From NCBI RefSeq assembly GCF_001591505.1, contig NZ_BCVA01000015.1, positions 1 through 64,000 of the forward strand: a DNA stretch of 64,000 nucleotides. Reading direction: 5' to 3'. Positions within the stretch are counted from its first letter, which is position 1. Each line of letters opens with the position of its first letter. The stretch is from Neobacillus niacini NBRC 15566. GTDB lineage: Bacteria; Bacillota; Bacilli; Bacillales; Cytobacillaceae. Shown here piece by piece: positions 17,543 to 27,071 of this stretch. Below the pieces are notes generated by a model, which was given only the letters and a program-made list of their open reading frames with translations, did no database searches and was not told the DNA's origin. The position numbers were made by a program, and so were the translations under genes.

Positions 17543-18979
17543 ATGCAAAAGAAAATTAATGTACCGAATGACTTTTTCCTAGGAGCAGCAGTGTCTGCAT
17601 GGCAAACGGAAGGATGGTCAGGAAAAAAAGAGACACAGGATTCCTTTCTAGACATGTGGTATAAAGAAAATAAACATGTTTGGCATAATGGATATGGTCC
17701 TGCTGTAGCAACGGATTTTAAGAATCGATATAAAGAAGATATTGGTTATATGAAACAAATAGGTTTACAAAACTTTAGAACATCTATTAACTGGTCTCGT
17801 TTTTTACTAGATTATGAAAATGCCGTAGTAGATGAAGAATATGCTAGTTATATAGATGATATGATTAATGAGTTAATCAAGAATAACGTGGAGCCGATGA
17901 TTTGTCTTGAACACTACGAGCTTCCTGCTGAATTATTTAAGAAATACGGCGGCTGGGGATCAAAACATGTTGTGGATCTATTCGTTAAATATGCAGAAAA
18001 GGTGTTTGAGCGTTATGGTGATCGCGTTAAGCACTGGTTTACTTTCAATGAGCCAATTGTTATTCAAACACGTGTCTATTTAGACGCGGTTCGTTATCCA
18101 TTTGAACAAAATACGCAGAAATGGATGCAATGGAATTTTAACAAAAGCTTAGCAACGGCTAAAGTCATTCGTTTATTTAAACAATTGGCCTTAAAAGAAA
18201 AACATGGCGCAAAGATTGGTAACATCATTAATCCAGAGGTAGCCTATGCGCGTTCTTCTGCTGAACATGACCAAAAAGCTGCACGCATTTTTGATTTATT
18301 TTACAACAGAATTTTCTTGGATCCTTCGATTAAAGGGGAATTCCCTGAAGAATTGTTTGAATTAATGAACAAGCATGATATTGCTTTCGTGGCAACAGAA
18401 GATGAGTTGCAAATCATTAAAGAGAACACCGTTGATTATGTGGGATTAAATATCTATTTCCCATACCGTGTAAAAGCACGTTCAACCGCGTGGAATGAAG
18501 AGACGCCTTTCCATCCTGCCTACTATTATGAAAGCTTTGATTTGCCAGGCAGAAAAATGAATCCTCACCGCGGCTGGGAAATCTATCCTCAGGTGATGTA
18601 TGATATCGCTATGCGAATGAAAGAGGAATATGGAAACATCGAATGGTTTATTGCTGAAAATGGCATGGGTGTGGAAAATGAATACCGCTTTAAAAATGAA
18701 GAAGGCGTGATTCAGGACGATTACCGCATTGAATTTATTAGTGAACATCTAAAGTGGTTATTAAAGGGTGTTGAAGAAGGCTCCAACTGTACAGGCTATA
18801 TGCTTTGGGCTTTCAGCGACAACGTATCACCTATGAATGCTTTTAAGAATCGTTACGGCTTGGTTGAAATTAACCTCGAAGAAAATCGAAACCGTACGCT
18901 TAAAAAATCTGCTTATTGGCTAAAAGACGTCATCGAAACCAAACAATTTGAAGGACAGGATGACAATATCTATAAATAA
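17543..18979 (+). CDS. Glycoside hydrolase family 1 beta-glucosidase or 6-phospho-beta-glucosidase
   Basis: About 478 residues covering the whole GH1 barrel. The acid/base is Glu170 in TFNEP and the nucleophile Glu372 in AENGMG. The N-terminus FFLGAAVSAWQTEG is the family start. There is no signal peptide, so it acts in the cytosol on imported beta-glucosides. Whether it takes free or 6-phosphorylated substrate cannot be read by eye; a ROK kinase follows, which fits either glucose phosphorylation after cleavage or phosphorylation of the disaccharide before it. The start at 17543 is set by GGAGG 8 nt upstream; an ATG at 17522 is less likely. Confidence 0.9.
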   Translation: MQKKINVPNDFFLGAAVSAWQTEGWSGKKETQDSFLDMWYKENKHVWHNGYGPAVATDFKNRYKEDIGYMKQIGLQNFRTSINWSRFLLDYENAVVDEEYASYIDDMINELIKNNVEPMICLEHYELPAELFKKYGGWGSKHVVDLFVKYAEKVFERYGDRVKHWFTFNEPIVIQTRVYLDAVRYPFEQNTQKWMQWNFNKSLATAKVIRLFKQLALKEKHGAKIGNIINPEVAYARSSAEHDQKAARIFDLFYNRIFLDPSIKGEFPEELFELMNKHDIAFVATEDELQIIKENTVDYVGLNIYFPYRVKARSTAWNEETPFHPAYYYESFDLPGRKMNPHRGWEIYPQVMYDIAMRMKEEYGNIEWFIAENGMGVENEYRFKNEEGVIQDDYRIEFISEHLKWLLKGVEEGSNCTGYMLWAFSDNVSPMNAFKNRYGLVEINLEENRNRTLKKSAYWLKDVIETKQFEGQDDNIYK

Positions 18980-19005
18980 AAAGCTACCTAGGGGCGTTTC
19001 TTAAA

Positions 19006-19887
19006 ATGAGTAAATATTTAGCTTTTGATATCGGCGGAACATTTATTAAATACGGATTAGTGACCGAGAAGGCTGAAATCCTAGAGAACCATAAAGTGAA
19101 AACACCTAAAACATTAGATGAATTGCTTTCGGTTATTGAAGAACTGTCTGGGAAGTATTCGGATGTTAAAGGGATTGCGATTAGTGCACCTGGTGCTGTT
19201 TCGGATGAAGGCGTGATTTATGGTTCTAGTGCCATTCCTTATTTACACGGACCAAATATTAAAAATTTGGTGAGTGAGATAACTTCACTGCCGGTTTACT
19301 TAGAAAATGACGCCAATTGTGCGGGCTATGCTGAGCTGTGGAACGGCGCAGCAAAGGGGAAAAAGGATGTACTTGTTATGGTGATTGGAACCGGAATTGG
19401 CGGATCGGTGTTTAAGAACGGCCAATTGCATAAAGGGGCTCATCTCCATGGTGGCGAATTTGGTTATATGCTGCTAACTGGTGATATTCAAGATAGCAAT
19501 GATGTTTGGAGCAGAGTGGCTTCAACAGCTGCGCTGGTGAGAAATGTCGCAAAAAGAAAGCAAATCGGTGTAGAGTCTATTTCAGGTGAAGAAATTTTTC
19601 AGCTTGCTGAATCAGGAGATGAGGATTGTATCGAAGCTATCCATCATTTCTATCATTTATTGGCCGTAGGAATTTATAATTTACAGTACATTTATGATCC
19701 CGAAGTAATCGTCATTGGCGGTGGAATCAGTGCTAGAGACGAACTGATTGATGGAATCAATGAGAAGCTGGATAGCATTTTAGCAAGAGTAGACTTAGCG
19801 AAGATTAAACCGGAAATCGTGGCATGTATGCATCGCCAAAATGCTAACTTACTAGGTGCAGTATACGGTGCCATGCACATTCATTAG
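19006..19887 (+). CDS. ROK-family sugar kinase, BglK-like candidate
   Basis: 293 residues. The ATP-binding start YLAFDIGGTFIKYG, catalytic Asp in LENDANCAG, VIGTGIGGSV and VIGGGISAR are ROK motifs. The usual zinc site (ExGH plus CxCGxxGCxE) is missing: the sequence reads GGEFGYMLL and has no cysteine cluster. Zinc-free ROK members include the beta-glucoside kinase BglK, which phosphorylates cellobiose-type sugars. Next to GH1 and an ABC importer, a role in phosphorylating imported beta-glucosides or released glucose is likely. It ends the operon, with a strong terminator. It is paralogous to the NanK at 37151. Confidence 0.8.
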   Translation: MSKYLAFDIGGTFIKYGLVTEKAEILENHKVKTPKTLDELLSVIEELSGKYSDVKGIAISAPGAVSDEGVIYGSSAIPYLHGPNIKNLVSEITSLPVYLENDANCAGYAELWNGAAKGKKDVLVMVIGTGIGGSVFKNGQLHKGAHLHGGEFGYMLLTGDIQDSNDVWSRVASTAALVRNVAKRKQIGVESISGEEIFQLAESGDEDCIEAIHHFYHLLAVGIYNLQYIYDPEVIVIGGGISARDELIDGINEKLDSILARVDLAKIKPEIVACMHRQNANLLGAVYGAMHIH

Positions 19888-19904
19888 GAATTCGATTTTT
19901 AGAT

Positions 19905-19940
19905 AAAACCGCTTGGATACAAATTATCCAAGCGGTTTTT
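19905..19940 (+). terminator. Terminator of the beta-glucoside operon
   Basis: A long stem AAAACCGCTTGGATA / TATCCAAGCGGTTTT ending in T. Confidence 0.9.
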
Positions 19941-20037
19941 GCTTATCCATTCTAAAAATGATGAGTTATGGAAAGGTATTTTCTGATATAGTATAATATT
20001 AAGAATATACTATTAAGCATAGCAGGGAGAGGGAATT

Positions 20038-20298
20038 TTGGAAGGTTTTTTTGGACTTGCTTTAAATATCATTCTGACTATTTATTTAGTTATTGATTCT
20101 AAAAAGCATGGTAAGAACCCCATTCTATGGGGAATTCTAGGTTTTGTTTTTGGTGCCATTGCTTTAGGAATTTACTTAATTAAAACAGATCGAAAGGTAG
20201 TCGGCTGGATTGTTACCATTCTAAGTATTTTAGGTTATTTGGCTTTCCTCCTATTAGTTGGCTTGGCTATCTTATTTACGGTTGCAGGATTTTCATAA
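20038..20298 (+). CDS. Small membrane protein of unknown function
   Basis: 86 residues from a TTG start with AGGGAGAGGG in front. Three hydrophobic stretches (about 2-20, 28-46, 55-82) with short charged loops (DSKKHGKNP, KTDRK) make it a three-helix membrane protein. No family is recognised. It stands alone between the beta-glucoside operon and an intergenic repeat. Confidence 0.6.
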   Translation: MEGFFGLALNIILTIYLVIDSKKHGKNPILWGILGFVFGAIALGIYLIKTDRKVVGWIVTILSILGYLAFLLLVGLAILFTVAGFS

Positions 20299-20304
20299 GA
20301 ATAA

Positions 20305-20354
20305 GGAAGGGATTCTCTTCCTCAGATTGTCGAGAAAGGTTTCTTTCTCGGCAA
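20305..20354. repeat. Interspersed double-hairpin repeat, copy A
   Basis: GGAAGGGATTCTCTTCC forms a first hairpin, then TTGTCGAGAAAG pairs with CTTTCTCGGCAA for a second. The same GGAAGGG..CCTTCCTCA..TTGTCG sequence occurs at 58666-58712 and, inverted, at 59246-59285. It also lies where a terminator for the small membrane protein gene would be. Confidence 0.7.
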
Positions 20355-20379
20355 TTTTTATTTTTCTGCCTGCCGAGGG

Positions 20380-20474
20380 CCTGTTGATTTCCGCTCCAGG
20401 TGCTTCGCTTTCCGCGGGCTCCCCAGCCCCGTACTCCCGCAGGAGTCTTCGCACCTTCCGCTCCAATCAACAGG
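20380..20474. repeat. GC-rich interspersed palindromic repeat
   Basis: Inverted termini CCTGTTGATT / AATCAACAGG enclose a GC-rich core with TCCGCTCC on both arms and CGCTTTCCGCGGGCT. This kind of element, far richer in GC than its surroundings, is common between Bacillus genes. Most of the 379-bp gap 20299-20677 is this and the preceding repeat. Confidence 0.7.
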
Positions 20475-20677
20475 GGGAGAAATTACTTGGAGATTGCCAC
20501 ACTTATATTATTTGGAGCGATTTACCTCCATCAATAACCTTAAAAATATGATAGAATTTTTACATAATTTCATAGACTAGTTCAATAAAAATACACTGAC
20601 ATCAAAATGACTATTATTAATTTATCTGGTAAACTAATTTTGTTACCTTCACTTTAATAGAAAAAGGGGGGCTTATA

Positions 20678-22240
20678 ATGTACAAAATAATCATTGTTGA
20701 TGATGAGAAGAACATCCGTGACCGATTGGCCCATTTTTTTCCTTGGTCTGAAGCAGGATTCGAAGTAGTTGGAATAGCGGAAAATGGCGTGGAAGCATTG
20801 GAACTCATTAAACAGGAGCGTCCACATGCCGTATTGACAGACGTTCTTATGCCTGAGATGACAGGATTAGAGCTTGCGAAAGAAATTCAAAAATCATACG
20901 CAGAAATAAAAGTGGTCATTCTAAGTGCTTATGACGATTTTAAATATGCCCAAGAGGCGATTCGTTTTGGTGTGAAGGGGTATTTGTTAAAACCATTGAT
21001 GAAAAATGACTTTTTCAATGTTTTTACGAAACTAGCTGAAGAATTAAGAGAAGATGAAGAAGCAAAAGCAGTGGATCGAGTTGAGGAATTAATGCTCTTG
21101 GATTTAATTAAAGGGGAAAATCTATCGCAGTATGCGGACCAGTGGAATCAGCATACCCAAAGTTTTAGAGTCGCTATTTTTTCCTTTGATCGAATGTTTA
21201 AAGAGGTATCGACTTTTTCAATCAGGCAGAAGATTACAGAGCTTGCTGCGAATTTTTGGAATCGCTATCAAGTTTCCATTTTGTTTTACGGGAATAGTCT
21301 GATTGTGTTAAGTACCGATTCCAAGATTGTTTCGAAACAGAATCTCTTACCGAAAATTAATTTGTTCATTGATTCACTAAGAGATAACCTTGGTGACTTA
21401 TTTAAGGAACAAGAAAATTTTGTGGTAGGTGTTGGCGATTCAGTATGCACGTATCAAGAAATTTGCCGTTCCTATAATGAGGCGGTTTACGCGTATAGCT
21501 ATAAATACTTTAAAGAATATGAAATCGTAATCTTCTATGAAGATTTGAATGTCGAAGGTGATAGAGGGAATCATACAGAACAACAAAATTTCATGTTAGA
21601 CCATGTGAACAAAATTGAAAATCGCCTCATGGAGTCAATGAAATCAGATGGAAAAATGTCTATTGGTGACTTAGTCAATCATTTCTTTGACCCATACAAA
21701 CAGATTGGTGGACTGCCGATTGCCGAAATACGCAGTTCTTGTTCTGAACTTATTATTATCCTTATGTTCCGATTTAAAGAGAAGGGACTATCTCTTGCGT
21801 CTATTGATCAGCAGCATGTACTAGGCAGAATTTACGAGATTGATTCTTTAAAGGAATTAAAGCGATGGCTGACGCAAATGTTGGAAACGATTTCTTTTGA
21901 TTTGATGCATCAGGATAAAAAGGATGTAAACAGTTACGTCCTTATGGCTAAGGAATATGTAAAGGAAAATTATCAGGAACGGATTACGCTTGAGGATATT
22001 TCACATCGATTATTCTTGCATCAAGCTTATTTCAGTGCGATTTTTAAAAAGGAAACAGGACAAAATTTTATCGATTATGTCAATCAAGTTCGTGTCGAAA
22101 AAGCGGTGCTGCTTCTTAAAAATACAGATTATAAAATCAAAGTAATCTCCGATATGGTCGGTTTCCAAAGCCATTCGTATTTTAACAAAGTATTTAAAAA
22201 TGAAACAGGTGTTACCCCTGTTGTGTTTAGAAGACAGTAA
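20678..22240 (+). CDS. YesN-type AraC-family response regulator 2
   Basis: 520 residues. Receiver domain 1-120 with Asp55 (VLTDVLMP) and LLKPLM. A long middle region (~130-410), as in YesN-type regulators, includes an AraC-binding-like segment. The C-terminal AraC domain (~420-520) has RLFLHQAYFSAIFKKETGQNF and VGFQSHSYFNKVFKNETGVTP. It precedes the sensor kinase by 27 bp and the pair leads the sialoglycan locus. The shared elements before binding protein 2a and the permease pair are its likely targets. Confidence 0.92.
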   Translation: MYKIIIVDDEKNIRDRLAHFFPWSEAGFEVVGIAENGVEALELIKQERPHAVLTDVLMPEMTGLELAKEIQKSYAEIKVVILSAYDDFKYAQEAIRFGVKGYLLKPLMKNDFFNVFTKLAEELREDEEAKAVDRVEELMLLDLIKGENLSQYADQWNQHTQSFRVAIFSFDRMFKEVSTFSIRQKITELAANFWNRYQVSILFYGNSLIVLSTDSKIVSKQNLLPKINLFIDSLRDNLGDLFKEQENFVVGVGDSVCTYQEICRSYNEAVYAYSYKYFKEYEIVIFYEDLNVEGDRGNHTEQQNFMLDHVNKIENRLMESMKSDGKMSIGDLVNHFFDPYKQIGGLPIAEIRSSCSELIIILMFRFKEKGLSLASIDQQHVLGRIYEIDSLKELKRWLTQMLETISFDLMHQDKKDVNSYVLMAKEYVKENYQERITLEDISHRLFLHQAYFSAIFKKETGQNFIDYVNQVRVEKAVLLLKNTDYKIKVISDMVGFQSHSYFNKVFKNETGVTPVVFRRQ

Positions 22241-22267
22241 ACGAGGTCAGCCTTCAGGAGGTAAACC

Positions 22268-25000
22268 ATGAAAAAAGCTAAAAAGCTTCATTTCCATACC
22301 TTTTTATTAAAATTTTCGTTGATCACTGTATTTGTATTTCTTTTGCTGTTAAGCAGTTTATATTTTATAAAAATAAAAAACTTTATTGAAGAAAAGAAAG
22401 AATCGTCAATCCAGTTAAGAATGGAACAGATTTCCCATGAGCTGCAGACAGAGTTTAATAATATCTATGATACGACAAATAACTTAAAGACCAATGAGAT
22501 TGTTATCCGCTACATCGATGAGTTGAGCGGTTCAAAGATAAGCCCATCAGAAAAGTATTACCAGTATGCGGGTTTTGAGGATTATTTGAATACAATCAAA
22601 CAGAACAATAAACTTATTGAAAATATCCTCATCATTACACCGACAACTCAATACAGTTCAGACCAAAAATATGTAGATTTCAAATTTAATGGTATGAAGG
22701 TTAAAACGGAAGTCGAAAATAATTTTTATTTTATTAACATGGGCGAGGCAAACAGAAAAATTGAACTCCCTTCATTTACTGGGGAAAACGGGTTGAAAGC
22801 ATCGGAATGGAATGACTTAAATAATCATCTGTTTTTTGGAACAAATATCAATTCTCCAGACGGGGTTCATAAAGGAGTCATTTTAATCTTTATTAATCCA
22901 AAAAATCTTGATGAATCTCTCTTTTATGCCGATCAAATTCGTTTATTTGATCAAAATGGCAGGCTTTTTTTTAAAGGCGACCAAGTAGAAGGGGAGAATC
23001 CGGAAAAGCTAGATAGTCAAAGTAAAAAGGAGTTATTGATATCCAGAGGAGATAAGGGAGTCTATTATTCAAGCATCCCCTATTATAATTTTCAGCTTAT
23101 TTATGAGGATTCATTAGGCTTTTATAAAAAACAAATTGGGCTAATGTGGAAAATGATTTTAGTAACGTTCGTTTGTTCCGCTTTAGTTGCGATTATTTTT
23201 TCCAGAATGATAGGCCGAAAGGTTATTCAGCCGCTTCATCAATTAATCGCATCGATTAAGGAGTACGAAGAAAGCAGGAATTACAGCAGTCTTGTACAGC
23301 AAAATAAAACGTTTGGCATAAAACTAAGCTTACAGGAGCGCTTCTTTTTTTATTTTGTGATAACCGTTTTGCTTCCACTATTTATTTTTATCGGAATTCT
23401 CTATGGACAAACTTCTAAACTTGTTTCGGGAGATATGCAGGAAAGCTATCATTCCGTCCATGAAAAGATGGCTCGGTTGATGAATAACGAAATTAACCAA
23501 CGAGAGCTGACGATGGCACGAATTGCGCATAATAACAATGTCCAGCTTCACATTATGGATCATGATGCTGAAAAGATAGGCCAAGAATTAGTAGACAGGA
23601 AGCAATTCCTTGAATTAAGACGGCAAAATATCAAAATTTATGATGAGTCAGGAAAAATTTTGTATACAAACATGCACAGTCAGGAGAAGGAACTAGCTAT
23701 TGAGTTCATGAGAAATTTAGAAGTCTCAGGTCGGAAGATAAGTTATACACTAGAAAGGGACCGCTTTGATAATGTTACCATTGTGATTGGGATGCCGGTT
23801 TTTTCCCCGGTGGAATATTCAAAAATTATTGGCTATATAACCGTTGATATTGAAAACAATCAATTGGAAAAGTATTATTCTGATTGGCAAAAAACGGGTC
23901 TTGAAATGCTGATCGCAGATAAACGAAACATGATTCTTTCCCATCCGAATCCGCTAAATATTGGCAAAGTTTTTGATAGTAAAGAGAAAATGCTGAAAGC
24001 TGATGGGTCTAAGGTTCATGCTTACAGCACAAAAATTACTGGTCTGGACTGGGTATTTATTTCAAAATACAATTATTCTGATATACAAAAGCAGGTCAAT
24101 CAATTGTTTATCAGTGACCTCTATCTATTTTTTTTCATCATCCTTTTGCTGCTTGTCTTTGCCTATTGGATTTCAAAACGGATGCACAGGCCGATTGGAC
24201 AGTTGAACGAGTTGGTTCAAACCTTTGATTTAAAGGGCTCCCATCATGATGTAATGGAACGATTATCTGGAATTGAAGAGGTTGACGCCCTTACAAAAAA
24301 CTTCAATCATATGATGGAGAGAATAGAAGGATTGATTCATGAGACAATCGTAACGAATCAAGAACGAATTCAATTAAAATATGAAAAACGCGAGCTGCAG
24401 CTAAATGCGCTGCAGTCGCAAATTAATCCACACTTTTTATATAATACGCTCGATAATTTAATCTATCTCGTCGAAGCCAATGAGACCGATAGAGCGACCG
24501 AGATGATAGAGTCTTTAAGCCAGTTTTTTCGATTTGTTACCAATCGGGAACAATTTATGATTACACTACGAGATGAGCTTAAATTTGCGAAAACCTATAT
24601 TAAGATTATGTCCTACCGGTTTGATAATTTTAAATGCATTTGGGATGTTGATGAAAATGTATTAAATTATAAAACGGTTAAGCTGATTATGCAGCCGGTC
24701 ATAGAAAATGCCATTCACCACGGAGCAAGGAAAACCAAGGACATGGTAACCATCCATATTTCATGTGAGCTTAAAGGAAGCGAAATTCATATCGTTGTAG
24801 AGGATAATGCAGTAGGGATAGGAGAAGAAGAACTGTTAATCATAAAAAGTCACCTAGCTTCATCTTCACTGGATAAAGCCGGTATTTATAATGTAAATGG
24901 GAGAATACGGCTTCATTTCGGTGAAAAATATGGACTTAGTATAGAGAGTGTACGAGGTGAGGGCACAAAAGTTACGATTGTGCTTCCCGCTGCTATTTAA
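22268..25000 (+). CDS. Sensor histidine kinase with two tandem extracellular sensor modules
   Basis: 910 residues, about 300 longer than its relatives. Helix 14-34, first outside domain 35-290, helix 292-312, HAMP-like linker to ~355, third helix 358-379, second outside domain 380-612 (Cache-like, with GLEMLIADKRNMILSHP), fourth helix 616-636, HAMP 637-690, coiled coil, then QINPHFLYNTLDNLIY (His722) and QPVIENAIHHG. The ATPase G box reads EDNAVGIG rather than DNGxG. It looks like one YesM N-terminal half joined in frame to a complete YesM kinase. It follows regulator 2 with a CAGGAGGT ribosome site and should form a pair with it. No frameshift is seen. Confidence 0.92.
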   Translation: MKKAKKLHFHTFLLKFSLITVFVFLLLLSSLYFIKIKNFIEEKKESSIQLRMEQISHELQTEFNNIYDTTNNLKTNEIVIRYIDELSGSKISPSEKYYQYAGFEDYLNTIKQNNKLIENILIITPTTQYSSDQKYVDFKFNGMKVKTEVENNFYFINMGEANRKIELPSFTGENGLKASEWNDLNNHLFFGTNINSPDGVHKGVILIFINPKNLDESLFYADQIRLFDQNGRLFFKGDQVEGENPEKLDSQSKKELLISRGDKGVYYSSIPYYNFQLIYEDSLGFYKKQIGLMWKMILVTFVCSALVAIIFSRMIGRKVIQPLHQLIASIKEYEESRNYSSLVQQNKTFGIKLSLQERFFFYFVITVLLPLFIFIGILYGQTSKLVSGDMQESYHSVHEKMARLMNNEINQRELTMARIAHNNNVQLHIMDHDAEKIGQELVDRKQFLELRRQNIKIYDESGKILYTNMHSQEKELAIEFMRNLEVSGRKISYTLERDRFDNVTIVIGMPVFSPVEYSKIIGYITVDIENNQLEKYYSDWQKTGLEMLIADKRNMILSHPNPLNIGKVFDSKEKMLKADGSKVHAYSTKITGLDWVFISKYNYSDIQKQVNQLFISDLYLFFFIILLLLVFAYWISKRMHRPIGQLNELVQTFDLKGSHHDVMERLSGIEEVDALTKNFNHMMERIEGLIHETIVTNQERIQLKYEKRELQLNALQSQINPHFLYNTLDNLIYLVEANETDRATEMIESLSQFFRFVTNREQFMITLRDELKFAKTYIKIMSYRFDNFKCIWDVDENVLNYKTVKLIMQPVIENAIHHGARKTKDMVTIHISCELKGSEIHIVVEDNAVGIGEEELLIIKSHLASSSLDKAGIYNVNGRIRLHFGEKYGLSIESVRGEGTKVTIVLPAAI

Positions 25001-25008
25001 GACTAATG

Positions 25009-25062
25009 TAGAGGTTTTCTGTAAGGGGATCTTTTCCTTTGGAACAGCCTCTTTTTTTTGTT
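25009..25062 (+). terminator. Probable terminator after the two-component genes
   Basis: AGAGG and CCTCT arms enclose an imperfect hairpin, followed by T8. The stem is weak but the T tract is good. Confidence 0.55.
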
Positions 25063-25121
25063 TTTTAAGAAATGAAAAAAGCTTTAAATAGTTTTAATTT
25101 ACATTTAAAAATTTTAAGGAA

Positions 25122-25179
25122 CTTAAAATAGTGCTATTTAACCTTAAGAAAGTATAACTTCACCAAAAGAAATTATACT
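25122..25179 (+). promoter_or_regulatory. Activator element and promoter of binding protein 2a
   Basis: CTTAAAATAGTGCTATTTA includes the palindrome AAATAG-TG-CTATTT (25126-25139), and ACCT follows. A -10 TATACT is at 25174-25179 with no clear -35, as expected for an activated promoter. The whole ~85-bp arrangement is repeated at 27072-27132. Confidence 0.6.
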
Positions 25180-25190
25180 ATTCTAAAAAT

Positions 25191-25205
25191 AGAAATCGGT
25201 TTCAT
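25191..25205 (-). promoter_or_regulatory. cre site downstream of the binding protein 2a promoter
   Basis: Read on the minus strand, ATGAAACCGATTTCT fits the cre consensus at every fixed position. It begins 12 bp after the -10, a roadblock position. Confidence 0.65.
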
Positions 25206-25311
25206 TTTACAAAATAAAGAGGAGGATAGATTCAACTAATCGGTTTAATCATCACTGTCAATGCAAATATGGAAAGAAAAAGTGACACTACTTGGTTAAG
25301 GGGGAGCAATA

Positions 25312-27015
25312 ATGAAAAGAAAATTGAAAGCACTTTCTTTGGCAGCTGTTTCAGGTGCACTCATTTTTACATCTGCATGTTCAAATAAGGAAGCAAGTAA
25401 AGAAGCAGAAAAAGTTGAAGTAGGAAGCTTGCCTAAAGCTGGTGATTTTTCTAAAGAGGTTGAACTTAATCTTTCAGGGTCTTTTACAAGAGGCAAAGCG
25501 GAAGATGGGAACTATGTTCAAAAGAGATTAGAAGAGCAATTTAATGTCAAAATTATTAATACAAAAACAGATACTTGGAATACTGACCAAGTAAACTTAA
25601 TGGTTGCATCCGGGGATCTTCCTGATACATTTGGTTTTACAGCAGGCGGCAAGTCAGCACAAGAGTTATTTGATTCTGGATTAACTAGAACGATTCCGAA
25701 AGAGATGCTTGAAAAATATGCACCTCGATATATGAAAATGTTATCTGAAAATCCACCGGGTCCAATCATGAACTTAAAGCAAGGAACTGATAATGAGTAC
25801 TTACAACTAGTTGGTCAATACGACCATGTTGATGGGGTGGCTTGGGGGCCAACATTCAGATTGGATTGGCTGGAAAAATTGGGTATTAAGCCTCCTGGAG
25901 AAATAAAGCAAGTTGGTCCTAGCGGAGGTCGTGAAAAAATTTATTTCACAGATGCTGCATATACACTTGAAGAAGTGGAAGAAATTTTGAAAGCCTTTAC
26001 TTTTGATGATCCGGATGGAAATGGTAAAGACGATACGTATGGTTTATCGCCTTATAACAATCAAATTCACTGGTCAGCTTCGTTAATGGGGGCATTTGGA
26101 TTGGCTCCTGGTTATAATTTTATCGAAGATGGAAAATTGGTTCAAACTGAGGTTTCACAAAAATATAAAGAATTCCTAAAATTAATGGCAAAATGGTACA
26201 AAATGGGATTAATAGATCCAGAATTTACAACTCTTGACAATAATAAGAGTTGGGAAAAATATAAGCAAGGAAAGATCGGCTACTATATAGCCCAGCCTTC
26301 TTATATTGCCATGGATGATTGGGCAAAAGGCCGTGCTCCGCAGAACATCGTTGAAAGTCCAGATTCTACTGCAAAATTACTTGCGACTGCACCAGAGATT
26401 GGCAAGGGCGGCCAACAAGGTGTAGGAGCCTATCTTCCTGTTGTAAATTTAGCTGATGCATTCTATGTTTCAAAGCATGTAACGGATGAAGAATTAGCGA
26501 GAATCCTTCAAATCTTTGATTATATTAATTTTGACAATGAAGCAAGATGGACATTGTATGGAGAAGTAGGCGTGCATTCTGATTGGGAAGGTACACCAGA
26601 AAAATCCGCACTTAAAGTACGTCCAGAATTTGCAAAGGAAGAAGGGAATTCAGGATTTTGGGCCTATAACTTCCGTACCTATGATAAAGAGCGGGTACAG
26701 TGGTTCCAATCTGAATATACCAATAAAATAAAAAGTGAATTCTATGCTCGTGAAGATGTGAAAGAAAAGATGCTGATCCGTCCATATAAATGGGATATCT
26801 TAAATGAAACAAAGTTAAAGGAACTTTCAAAACGATATAGTGGTCAGCTGACAACCATTGTCGACGAATTTAGAATGAAAGCGATTGTCGGCGAAGTTGA
26901 CATCGATAAAGAATGGGATAAATACGTTGAAAATTGGATGAAAAACGGCGGGAAAGAAACCCTGGATGAGTTAGAAAAGGCTCCTAAGGTTTCCGACTTA
27001 TTAAGTAATAAATAA
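25312..27015 (+). CDS. ABC importer 2, binding lipoprotein 2a (LplA-like)
   Basis: 567 residues. A lipoprotein signal peptide with lipobox TSAC (Cys23) is followed by a large solute-binding protein of the LplA/YtcQ kind. A calcium-site-like FDDPDGNGKDDTYG lies near residue 240. It should bind an oligosaccharide for the permeases at 27183-29042; the neighbouring sialidase and nan genes suggest a sialylated glycan. It has its own promoter and terminator, so it is transcribed separately from the permeases. Binding protein 2b at 29056 is a close paralogue, about four fifths identical by eye. Confidence 0.9.
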   Translation: MKRKLKALSLAAVSGALIFTSACSNKEASKEAEKVEVGSLPKAGDFSKEVELNLSGSFTRGKAEDGNYVQKRLEEQFNVKIINTKTDTWNTDQVNLMVASGDLPDTFGFTAGGKSAQELFDSGLTRTIPKEMLEKYAPRYMKMLSENPPGPIMNLKQGTDNEYLQLVGQYDHVDGVAWGPTFRLDWLEKLGIKPPGEIKQVGPSGGREKIYFTDAAYTLEEVEEILKAFTFDDPDGNGKDDTYGLSPYNNQIHWSASLMGAFGLAPGYNFIEDGKLVQTEVSQKYKEFLKLMAKWYKMGLIDPEFTTLDNNKSWEKYKQGKIGYYIAQPSYIAMDDWAKGRAPQNIVESPDSTAKLLATAPEIGKGGQQGVGAYLPVVNLADAFYVSKHVTDEELARILQIFDYINFDNEARWTLYGEVGVHSDWEGTPEKSALKVRPEFAKEEGNSGFWAYNFRTYDKERVQWFQSEYTNKIKSEFYAREDVKEKMLIRPYKWDILNETKLKELSKRYSGQLTTIVDEFRMKAIVGEVDIDKEWDKYVENWMKNGGKETLDELEKAPKVSDLLSNK

Positions 27016-27033
27016 GGTAACCCAAATAAAAGG

Positions 27034-27058
27034 CGCATGAATTTTTCATGCGTTTTTT
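27034..27058 (+). terminator. Terminator after binding protein 2a
   Basis: CGCATGAA / TTCATGCG stem with a 3-nt loop and T6. Confidence 0.9.
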
Positions 27059-27071
27059 CTTTTTTACTATT

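Noticed and set aside
20258-20551. A 97-codon reading frame between the small membrane protein and regulator 2
   Set aside because: It runs through the interspersed GC-rich repeat, overlaps the previous gene and has no ribosome binding site.
22268-25000. Two kinase genes joined by a sequencing or frameshift error
   Set aside because: One continuous frame covers all 910 residues, and only the second half carries a kinase core; the first half has no remnant of one.
25001-25311. Riboswitch or T-box in the long leader before binding protein 2a
   Set aside because: Only promoter, activator element and cre are visible; no conserved riboswitch core or antiterminator pair was recognised.
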